Made by a program: the position numbers and the translations under genes. From Tetracentron sinense (Eukaryota > Streptophyta > Magnoliopsida > Trochodendrales > Trochodendraceae), in NCBI GenBank assembly GCA_015143295.1, contig CM026568.1:35038441-35102440 (forward strand): a stretch of 64,000 nucleotides of DNA, given 5' to 3'. How positions within the stretch are numbered: the stretch's first letter is position 1; every line of letters begins with the position of its first letter. Under the pieces are notes generated by a model that ran no database searches, was not told the DNA's origin, and worked only from the letters and a program-made list of their open reading frames with translations. Shown piece by piece: positions 36,503 through 46,125 of this stretch.

Positions 36503-38733
36503 CATGTTTCTCCACATTTTCCAAAATTTACCCCCTTTTTTGGAAATTTTCCCTGCCTGAATAATTCCCGAGCTCCAACTTGGTGACTATGTTTGCAGGA
36601 GAGTCGCATGCCCATACGTGTAGGCACGGGCTTGCCATGGACTCGACTATTGGCTCTTAGAACAATTAATATCCATAGCTCTGGACATGGATTTGGACAC
36701 GGGCTCACCTAATATGTATAACTGTAAAAGCGGTTTTACGCTATACAGTGTATATTCTTTATTACACATTTGCTCATTTGTACACTTGTATTCTTAATCG
36801 CCCAATTATTTAGATAATTGCACAAGTAATTACTCTCTAACCATCCCAATAGATGCTCTTGAAATGATGGTTAAAATTTCTCATAACTATAGATTTTAGT
36901 ACATTTGTTAATCATAGGAGCGACCTTTCTACTCGGGGGGGGGGGGGGGGGGGGGGTCTGCTCGAGTGGCTGAGGGTACTGCAATCTGCCATGGGATTTG
37001 GCACAAGATTGTGATTGACTCTGATGCTATGGAGATCATTGAGTTGCTGAGCAGGATCACTGATCAAATCCATGGCGAAATCCTACCAGTTCTAGGTGAC
37101 ATCCTGCTGTTGCAACAATCCTGTGATGAGGTCATTTTCCAGTACATCAGCCGCAAGCAATGATAATTCTCTGGCGCATGTTCTAGCTGAGAAAGCACCG
37201 AATGAGAGCATCTGTTTCCTTGTAAAGAAGTTGGGTGCGACCCATCCTCGGATGGTGGTTGGGCCTTCCACTGTTACAATTTCGTCTCAGTAATGCAAAT
37301 TTGCTTATTAACCAAAAAAAACGTGACTATGTGTATGGAATCCACACAATTGTTATTTGAAAATGTGCACATGCTATATTGTATTATGTATACTTATTTG
37401 CACGCTTTACCTACCAAAAAAATACTTATATTTACGTTTTACATAGCTTGTGTTACACGTTTTACTTAAAAAAGAGTATGCACATGGAGTGACACAAAGG
37501 TAAGTGTTTACAAATAACAGTGTCTTCTTGTGTGTGACACATAAATATGCGTCATGAATTTAATCATCTAAGTTCTGAAACCCCCTCTCAGATTTGATAG
37601 GCATGAAACTGACATTTATTAGACAATCACAGCTGTTTAAATGAATGAATTTATGCACCACATACTTAGATCACTGCCCATGTCAAACCTTTACTTGTTT
37701 AGTACTTAACAGACTAATCATGTAATTGTTTGATCATTGTAATTATTTGATAAATACTATATATATATATTCCTTTTGAAGTTTGAACATGATATCTATA
37801 ATTGTAAATTTATTTGATATTTGATATTTGCAATAATTTATGCTTTCATATTGATTTGTTCCCTTTAGTTAACGACATTAAGTTAAAACCTGTTGGTACA
37901 ATAACCCAACTTTGAGAGTGAATACGATGCTCAAATATATTGGTTAATGAATATCAGTTTGTCATATTCACTAAAAAAATTAAACAGCTTGTGTTTGGAA
38001 ATTCAACGGTTTCAATTTATTCTTTATTCCATTTCCAAAAGCTACCCTATTGACCAAAGAAGTGGGATTCCACCCTATTGATTCAAGTTAATTCATTCTT
38101 TTACACAGTTCTCGGTCCAGTTCTCTTGTTGCTCCCCCTGAAGAGTTCCTTCATGCCATCTTTTGGTGGCCATTTGTTCAGTATGAAGTATCTATTGATT
38201 ATTTCCAATGCTGTCACTATATAGTTTCAGCTAGGCCACTGTGAACCGCAATTAATCATAACGGGAATACTTACACTCATAACTGCCTAGCCATCTAAGC
38301 ATTCATAATTGACATTTATAGTCTCTCAAGTAGTTTGACGGATATTCTTATATGTGGTTACATAAATTTCCAGGATTATGCCTGCTCATGAATCATGATA
38401 CGGAGTAAGAGGCATTGATATTCTATTTTTGGTCAATTACCCTTTGCTTCCCTTCTCTACTAAACACAGGCAGAGTTGGATGTGTTGGGAAGCTCCAAAT
38501 ATCACACTGAACAAAACCCATGTCTATTGTCTCTCATTTTGTAGTCTGGGCTGAGGAAATAATATAGCAGTCTCTGATTCATGTTTCCCGCAATTGGTAT
38601 TATATTGTTCTTTCTGCTATTCTCACCTGATTGTTTTGTCTTAATTTCTTACCCGTAGATGTTCCATCTGATGCCGACACCACAGGGAAGCTTTTATGTG
38701 TTGAATGACGTATTCCGGTTGAACTATGCATGA
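31681..38733 (+). CDS. NTF2: Nuclear transport factor 2 (NTF2)
   Basis: A small homodimeric carrier that binds RanGDP and FxFG nucleoporins and returns Ran to the nucleus. Two exons, 31681-31977 and 38659-38733, join in frame to a 123-residue protein, the usual plant length. Exon 1 carries the N-terminal helix (AKAFVEHYYSTFD), the SMLTFEGQKIQG strand and FVSGNLQLAGE. Exon 2 gives MFHLMPTPQGSFYVLNDVFRL and ends NYA. The intron 31978-38658 is 6681 bp with GT and AG ends and is filled with LINE debris, so correct expression depends on splicing across it. Without splicing exon 1 would read into intron and stop near 32103. The second exon is only 24 codons and easy to miss. A canonical NTF2 fold is covered completely. 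Confidence 0.96.
32870..33335 (-). pseudogene. LINE relic: zinc-binding reverse-transcriptase tail, minus strand
   Basis: The minus strand encodes a decayed piece of the domain that ends plant LINE reverse transcriptases: WSLDPKGRFFVELVCLAL, then LIWKAGIPRKFFF, and a DSVDHLLLHC-like end in another frame. Stops and frame changes break it. It lies inside the NTF2 intron, opposite to the gene. Confidence 0.65.
33340..33975 (+). pseudogene. LINE relic: zinc-binding reverse-transcriptase tail, plus strand
   Basis: The plus strand reads CLQEEETVDHLRLHCPVAFEIW, shown here only by its key parts: Cys, the EETVDHL block and HCPVA. This is the hallmark of the zf-RVT region of plant LINEs. An open frame continues to 33902, then a T-rich 3' tail with ataataaaag near 33958. 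It lies head to head with the minus-strand relic before it. Confidence 0.7.
33976..36934. other. NTF2 intron interior, no gene seen
   Basis: AT-rich intron sequence without recognisable exons. It contains a (TG)n microsatellite at about 36470-36499. Short open frames here have no recognisable content. Confidence 0.5.
36470..36499 (+). repeat. (TG)n microsatellite in the NTF2 intron
   Basis: About 14 uninterrupted TG dinucleotides flanked by TATG phrases. Confidence 0.9.
36935..37295 (+). pseudogene. LINE relic: RNase H-like domain after a 22-G run
   Basis: After an uninterrupted run of about 22 G bases (36935-36956) the plus strand encodes part of the RNase H-like domain found at the end of plant LINE polyproteins: VIDSDAMEIIELL, then GEILPVLGDILLL and DEVIFQYISRKQ. 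It stops, and NSLAHVLAEKA follows in a shifted frame. It is the third LINE fragment in this intron and ends near an A-rich stretch at 37310. Confidence 0.65.
37296..38658. other. 3' part of the NTF2 intron, no gene seen
   Basis: AT-rich intron with no recognisable exon until the acceptor at 38657-38658. Confidence 0.5.
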
Positions 38734-39610
38734 AGACAAGCCTGACCACCCTGGAGATCAAAATGGGGTGTGGAACTAAAACCAGTGTGCTAAAATCTAT
38801 TTAGTTTTTAGGCCTTTAAAACGAAGATGGGAGATTTTTTGGATGGTTATTTGTTTGATTGTGTGCCATCATCTTTTTTTTCTCGAAACTATCAGGGGCT
38901 CCTTTGTTGTGATTGGATGACTTGGTGAAAGATGCTCTGTTTTCTGTTTTCTGTTTTTAAGTTTCCAGAAATGAATTGTGCCTTGGAGATTGGAAAATTT
39001 AAACCACATTTCTTTTTCTGCGGCCTTCACGTGGTCGAAATTATGTAGGTTGCCCCTCTATTAAAATCGAAGCTTACATTCTTCTTTTATAAACTAAAGT
39101 GAGGTGTCAAGAGCAGTACAATAGTAGTTGCAGCAGAGCAAGAATAAGCTGCAATGGAAGTTTCAATGAAAATGTAGCAGCACTCATCTAGAGACTCCAT
39201 GACAGCATAATGGTTTTCTCCCAAACATGACATAATGCACCAGCAAGATGTCTGCTTGCTGATGTGCAAGAATTTCCTAGTGACTGCCGTGTGGCTATGC
39301 ATTGAGATACTGATAGCCCAATCATCATTTATCTCTCAATCCAAGGAGGCTGGAACATTGGCTCAGCCAAAGTAAAACAAATATTTTCTTTGCAATGACA
39401 GCAAACCAGTTTAGTAAGAAGAACTTCAAAGACATTAACTAACAAGCATTGAGATGGGGATGGGGAGTGAGAAGAAGATGATCTATGGCAAGCTTCTATT
39501 GCATTATCTTGAGTTCCAACAAAAATTTACTGGACATAGACTGCAGATAATCTTATATTAAAGAGTATGAAAGTAGAGAAAATAGAATGGGTGAAAACAG
39601 AAGGATCAGT
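38734..39610. other. Convergent spacer between NTF2 and NPC6
   Basis: Holds the 3' UTRs of both convergent genes. No other feature is seen. Confidence 0.55.
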
Positions 39611-41808
39611 TTAGGTGTGGAGAGTGGGTCTGGTGGTGAGAGAGGACCTCATGTCCACTATGGCAGACTCCTGAGCACCTAACTTGATGGCCTCTTTGCT
39701 TGCACTTATAAATCTGGACACAGCGCCTTTCACATACTCGTGTGCCTCCTTAACACTCATTTTCTTGCTCATCTCTTCCGGGAAGCTGCTCAAGTAGTGG
39801 TCACCATTGAGAACAGCAGCTAAATGGACTACCTCACTCTGAAACTCTGATAATCGACCATCTTCTTTTGCTTCTGTCGTCCTCAGAGGAGTTGCATCTG
39901 GCAGGACCTCTGTACCACATCCACCATACCCATAGTAAGAGCCTCAAAGATAAAACTAGAAATAAAGGGAGAGTGAGAAGTGGGGTTGGATGGTGATACC
40001 TGGGCAATCAGTTCTAGGCGAGGTTAACTCCCCAACGACCTGCTCGAACGTCCCAGCCCAAGCATCTCTGTGAGTCAAGAAGTTGGATGAGAGGTTGAGC
40101 ATCTTCTTTATGGTGGCAGGTATTGAAGAGTGCTCAAACTCTGAGTTTGGAGTTGGCCCTTTTGGGCCCCTGATCGCTACAGTTAAAACACAGAGAGCAA
40201 ATCACATATAGATCAGAAGATGATAGAACAGTATAATGTCTCTATTGTAATTGAAAGTGAATCCTCAACAATTAATATCTGCCTGACACAGCAAAACCAT
40301 GTATCATCTGTCCTGGCTTTCTAAAACCAAAAACCCACTGTTGTGAAAATTCCCACAAAGTTGGTATCTGATTCTTCTACCATCAATCCCACCACAAAAT
40401 CACAAAGAAAACATAAGAAGAGAAGAAAGAATGAGATCAATCCAACTAGAATCAAAAGCATCAATTACCATGAGAATGAAGAAATCAAGGCAGTGAGTAA
40501 TCAATCTATGAGGATAACCAAATAAACTGTAAAAAGAACATACACAGTAGTGTTGGTACAGACTACAGAGTCAATTGATATTATAGAACACTATATCTCA
40601 TCTTCTCAAGAGAAGCCATGCCAAACACTTATCTATCGACAACTCTAACATCAAACAAAAGCAGCATCAAACCCAACTGGTAAAGGAATAATAAGAAACA
40701 AGAATGTGAGATTACCAGTTCCTCTCTTGATCCAAGGAGAGACCATGATTGTCGGCACTCGAACTCCCAACCGATCAAACTTGAAGAAGTAGGGAGCCGG
40801 GCCCGTGTTCCCATCGGGGTTAGGCACATTGACATAAGGAGTCTTAACATGATCAAAGAACCCACCATGCTCATCGTAAGTAATGATCAGAAGGCTCTCG
40901 TTCCATTGAGGACTTGATCTCAAGGCCTCATAAACTTCCTTCACAAGCTTCTGCCCATTAGCAATATCATGAGAAGGGTGGTCGTCATTTGCAGGTAGTC
41001 CCTTGATATCAAAGTACCTCGGCTCGATCACAGTTAAGCTAGGCAATTTCCCTTCTCTGGCATGCTTCTTAAACTTCAAATTGTATTGATGGAACTTGAA
41101 TGTGTACTTCAATTTTCTCAAATTCCTATAGAAGAGAGTGGTGGGCATGTTGTGGAAGTAAATTCCAAAATCTACCCCATTCTCATGGAGAGAATCGAAG
41201 ATAGTTTTTTGTGGGTACCCTTTTGCTAACTGCTTCTTGACATGGCTTGTCGATCCGTGAGAAGTTGCAGAGTAGACGAAGAGCCTATTAGGTTGTGTTG
41301 GTCCAGGAATTGAAGAGAACCACCGATCAAAGACGGCAAATTCACGAACCAGGGAGGCAAAAACAGGTACAGATTCTGGTCTGAAGCCTTTCATTACTGT
41401 TTCTGATAGGTTTTGGGACATGGTTAGAGCTTGTTCCACAAATCCAGACATAGTTGGAATGAGGCTCGAGCCGAAAACCTGCTCTTGGACAGCTTGAAAG
41501 GAGTGCCCAGGATCCGGGTCGACGAACTCGGCATCATCAGTGAAGCAGATTGATTGGGATTGTTGAGTCTTAGTAGAAAGGGGATTGCATTCTTTTCCTG
41601 TGACCCCATTGATCAATGGGTTGACAGATTTCTTCATCCACCCGAGCATGTGATCAAAGGATCGATTCTCCAAGACTAGAATTACAATGGTTTCGATGGG
41701 TTGTTGGGCAGCAGAAGCAAAATAAGTGGGTTGAAAAACAGAGGAGAAAGTGAAGAAAAGGACGATAGTGGATAGAAATGGAGATGATTTGGTTTTGAAT
41801 CTTTCCAT
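39611..41808 (-). CDS. NPC6: Non-specific phospholipase C, NPC6 type
   Basis: A plant phosphoesterase-family enzyme that hydrolyses phospholipids, and in some members galactolipids, to diacylglycerol. Three exons on the minus strand: 41808-40716, about 40176-40000 and 39909-39611. The joined frame gives about 522 residues, near the roughly 520 of the family. Residues 1-34 look like a signal peptide. The family blocks are present: [11 protein letters not shown] (47-57), [17 protein letters not shown] (312-321) and [12 protein letters not shown]. Exon 2 encodes [13 protein letters not shown] and DAWAGTFE, exon 3 the [11 protein letters not shown] and TTRP tail. Similarity to Arabidopsis NPC6, as I recall it, is higher than to NPC1 or NPC2. 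An in-frame ATG at 41838 would add ten residues before the signal peptide, so I prefer 41808. The exon 2 donor may be off by one base. Confidence 0.95.
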
Positions 41809-43256
41809 GTTTGATCGTAAAGATGGATCTACAGCCAAAGGCCCCTCTTTTTGCTTATTTGGGTTATGCCTGTATTTTTGGAATGAAGAGCTTGTAATGA
41901 AGCTAGTAGGGTGGAGTGATATGGGTTTTCTGTTTTGTAAAGGAGAGTGATAGTCTCAGATATAGCTGAATCTCTCAATTACATAAGATACTGAGAGTGA
42001 TTAGTCTTAGATATAGATGAATCTCTCAATAACAAACGATACTTATTATAAACAATATATTTTATAAAGTTCAAGATACAGAGAAAGAAATGAAGCTACT
42101 GAGTACTGATGCAAGAAACAATGGATTTGTTAGAGAGAGAGTTCTTAAAAGAAGATGAAAAAACAGAGATGAGAAGCTCAACCTGCTCTTGATTCAGGAA
42201 ATAGTAAAATAAAAAAAGAAGAAGAAATTACTCTGTGGGTATAGAAGAAGAGAGGGCTTCTTCTGGTTTTGGCTAGATAGAGAGGAGGAAAAAAAAAAGC
42301 TTTTTGGTATTATTCTCTTTTCATTTTACTGGAAGGAGAACTATCAGCAATAGGGAGCTGTTTTGAATACAGTATTCTTTAATTTTTTAGAACCTGAAAT
42401 TCCGGTTAATTTGCTATAAACATGACCAACATCCCACTCCTTTCTCAGATTTTGTTTCCATAAAAATGATACTATCTATCACAGTGTTACGTAATATAAC
42501 CAATTAGTCTGCATGCCCCTCGATTTGAACCGTTCGATGGATGGGCCTAACTGTCCCATGCATTTGAATGATAAGAGTAAAGTTGTGCTTTCCAGCATTT
42601 GTTTATAGTCATGGTTTGTATTGGGAAATTCAATCAGACGTAGATGTATTGTGAGTACAGTTGGTGCAAAGCATGTTAGCACAGTGATCATTGATTAACA
42701 AATCTACTGTTTTCTCATACTTTATTGACATATGAGAGCTACTCGCCCTGATTAGTTGTGAGATCTCTTATGATCTTATCCATGTTTTGGTGAATGTTAC
42801 AGTTTGTCGAGATTTTCAACGTCTGATCGAGATTGGATGGTGGTGAATGGGGTCAACTAAGCTCTCCATAACCCTCTGATCAATCAAACTCTTGAATGCA
42901 CGAAATCAGTGGGACCAAGATACAAGTGGAAAACAATCCAACGGTCAAGATCATTCGGCTCTGATATCACAGGCAACAAAGTGAAACATGTGGTGGGGGG
43001 GGAGCATCGCTTTCTTTAATCTTTCGGCGTGAATACGGATAAAGTGATTCATCCCAAAGAAGCGCATGCAGAATTTGACCAGGAGATTCATCATCAGTGA
43101 AAAAAAAATTGTAAGGCGAAGGTTAAGAAAAGCGAGTGGGCCCATTTGGGTGGTGGGTTTTGCACTTTGCTGGGGTCCTACGCACCGACAACAAAAAGTG
43201 GAGTTGCAAGCCCAACTGCCCAAGCATTTGGGCCTTATAACTTTTTCTGGTAGAGC
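41809..43256. other. Upstream region of NPC6, no gene seen
   Basis: Purine-rich leader and promoter side of NPC6 (about 41840-42300 with several GA-rich stretches), then AT-rich spacer. No other exon is recognised. I could not choose a TATA box with confidence. Confidence 0.45.
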
Positions 43257-43305
43257 GCTCTCTCTCTCTCTCTCAATCTCTCTCTCTCTATATATATATA
43301 TATTT
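43257..43305 (+). repeat. (CT)n(TA)n microsatellite
   Basis: A CT run interrupted once by CAAT passes into a TA run, similar in form to that in AHK3 intron 8. Confidence 0.85.
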
Positions 43306-43409
43306 TTTGAGGGAAACATATGAGGTGTCTATCAGTTAAGGTGCGCCACGTGTCACAAACCCAACCTATTGCAACAAAAAGAGAAAATAATGGTAGTGGG
43401 CGAGGCCCC

Positions 43410-43890
43410 ATGTGCTTGTACCTTTAAGTGATGGGACCCAATCTCTTGGGTTCCCTACAGCAAAAACAGATCAAACACCACTCGTTGATCTTAAGTCCAA
43501 ATCGGCCCAACTGATGATGTTTAAAAAGGACATACTTGATACTTCCACAGTTGAATTGATAGAGGCTAGAGCTGCAAGAGAAGGACTAAAGTTTGTACTT
43601 GATCTGGGCATCTAGGAAGTTATTTTGGAGGGCGACTCCGTGACCATCTGTATAGGAAGAAAAATTTTCTTTCGAAAACATGGTTCTAGATAATGTGAAG
43701 ACATTGACCTCTAATTTTGTCATCGTAACTTTTCTCATGTTTGTAGAGAAAGGAATTAAGTTATTGCGGGCAAGGAAAGCTCTTTCCATTGATGATTTTG
43801 TTGTTTTGATGGAGGCTGCTCCTCCTTTTCTGGTTGATTTGCTCCTTAAAGATGTATTATTTTCAGCTTCTCATTGACAAAAAAACAGAA
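43410..43890 (+). pseudogene. LINE relic: RNase H-like domain
   Basis: The plus strand carries ELIEARAAREGLKFVLDLGI, a stop, then EVILEGDSVTI in the same frame, and in another frame NFVIVTFLMFVEK followed by ARKALSIDDFVV and APPFLVDLLL. This is the order of the RNase H-like end of plant LINEs, broken by stops and frameshifts. It ends near an A-rich tail at about 43879-43900. Confidence 0.7.
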
Positions 43891-44270
43891 AAGAAAATAT
43901 ATAATAGAGTTCATTAAGAATATAGTGGGAACTGTGCAAATACATTGATATCATTGGAAACATGCAAAAAAAAAAAAAAAAAAGACATTCTCATTGATAG
44001 TAGGTTCAAATTAAGGGTCAACTATAATTTGGTTTACTTTTTACATTGGCTATGGATGAAAGGGCCGCTTGTTTTGAAGAGAAGGTTCATTAGTAATATG
44101 TTCATTACAGATTACTTGGCATTAGTTGATAAAAGTAATAGAAAGTGGTATATGTTGAACTAGAACAGTTTAGAGATATACTGGAATCTAAAAGTTTTAA
44201 CATATGCCGGACCAAAACAGAATGCCTTCCAAAAAAAAAAAAACAGATGCATTTGTGTAGAAACACGATT

Positions 44271-44408
44271 ACGAGTGACATAATAACCAATTACTGCATC
44301 TCGCTTCAACTATTTTATAAAGAGCAAATGACTGAGATTACGAGTGACATAATAACCAATTACAGCATCTCACTTCAACTATTTTATACAGAGCAAATGA
44401 CTGAGGGC
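44271..44408 (+). repeat. Tandem duplication, 69-bp period
   Basis: Positions 44271-44339 and 44340-44408 both begin acgagtgacataataacc and end with gagcaaatgactgag. Only a few differences are seen. It directly abuts the MITE that follows. Confidence 0.9.
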
Positions 44409-44411
44409 AAC

Positions 44412-44807
44412 TAGGGTTGTAAATCCGATCCAATTAAGAATCGGACAGATCCGAGATCAGTAAAATCATGAATTAACCAACCTGAGCCCGAACCCGAATA
44501 CTAATTTAAGTTCCGGATCCGATCTGATTAACATTGATATATCTAAAATCTGGCATTTTAATTAAAAAATTATAATTATGATTAGCACTATAGTATATAT
44601 ATTTGTAAAATTATATAAATATAATAATTATTATATATAATCTAATCGGATCGGATCACTATAGATCAAAACCGGTCCGATTATAATCGGATTCAAGATC
44701 TCAGATCCATATCGGATCCAACGGATCTATAATAGGACTAGGATCCCGTCTAATCGGATCAGTTTCAGATCAGATTCGGATCAAGATCCGATCTATTGAC
44801 AGCCCTA
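44412..44807. mobile_element. hAT-like MITE, 396 bp
   Basis: Ends are TAGGGTTGTAAATCCGATCC and, reverse-complemented, TAGGGCTGTCAATAGATCGG. The interior repeats GGATCGGAT/ATCCGATC phrases on both arms. The YAGGG-type ends and subterminal repeats are those of hAT MITEs. The flanking eight bases do not match, so no target duplication is seen. Confidence 0.6.
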
Positions 44808-46125
44808 CCGAGAGGGGGATCTTTTACATAAAATTGGAGTTGGGTAACTAAAATACAGGAAGTCATTTGCTGGAGTGAATATTGATCAAACTAAAAGAAA
44901 AAACATTATGAAACATCAATAAAAACCAATTATGGACTAAATTTTTTATAAAAAAATATTCTATAACCATAGTTAAATTTTTATTATATTTTTTTTAAAA
45001 TAAAAACCAAGGTTATATTGTTGAACCCCAAGGGTTAGTGAAATTTTTTAGCCACAGTTAATATGGTTTAAAAGGGACATGTGTTGGCATGCGGGTGCGA
45101 TTGAACTCTCCCCGAGTTCAATTACAATTGGCTGTGTGCAGTAAGCTAAACATTTCCCTTAAACGGACCACTCATTCCACTAACGCACCCCACCCCCACC
45201 CCCCCCTCTCCCCTCTTTTTTAACATCCACCAACCGTGGTTAAGATTCACTCACCCCTAAGGTTCACCCATCCCTCCCCAATAAACCTTTTTGTTAGGAT
45301 AGAATGCTTCCAAAAAGAGGATCCTCTCAAGGATATGCTCGAGAGAACCTCTTAAGATGCACACTTGCCCACCATCCCACGTCCCATTAATCCAAAATGA
45401 TCAGCAGTAACCCCTAGGGGTCCAATTAGCTTCTGCACTGTAATTTACAAAATAACCAGTTGTGTGCTCTCTAAAAATGGATAATGATCAAGCTCTCAAA
45501 ATTTGGATAAAGGAATCCTGGATCAAGTCCTCCCCACACTATAGTGCCTTTCTTTTTTGGTTGGCAGCACCCTCATATCTGTGAGGTGAATTTCAGGCGT
45601 CGCCTAAGAAATCCATTCTGACACAAAATTGAGAAGGGAAAGAACACTACTGCACTCAAGCTTAATATGAGTAAAGGTAAATGGAGTAGAATAGAGTTTT
45701 CAAAAGAAAGAAAAAAAGGTTATGTTAAAGATAGGTTTGAACCCCAAATGTGCCACTTCATTATGCAGGTGATTCTCGAAGGATGACCCTGCTTCACCAT
45801 TCTAGCTATCTCGGCGAAGATTGAGAAGATTTAAATCATCAAGGCTAATCAAAGATCCCCACACCATTGATACATAACGGCGAAAAAGAGAACACCTAAC
45901 TGATCCCAATATATTATTTATCCAAATCAGCATTTATTAATAATAAATCATTTACAGCAATTTCAACAAACATTTACAGCACTAATATATGGGCGCACAT
46001 GCGATCATCATTAGATTAACTTCTCTATAATGTCAAACCAAAACAAATATATACACTAACGAATGTTAAAACCATCTAGCAGGTGAAGTTTTGAACTAGG
46101 TTTACAGAGAAACCAAAGGAACTGG
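44808..46125. repeat. Spacer with copies of the dispersed 'ttaacc' repeat
   Basis: Positions 44930-45150 carry one orientation (gttagtgaaattttttagccacagtt ... gggacatgtg ... gtgcgattgaac) and 45215-45285 the other (taacatccaccaaccgtggttaag). The same phrases occur at 3840-4310 and 29680-31420. Positions 45290-46125 show no exon; the part next to 46126 is the CAMTA4 3' UTR. Confidence 0.5.

Noticed and set aside
43066-43323. An 85-codon frame ending in a serine-leucine run
   Set aside because: The tail is simply the (CT)n microsatellite translated.
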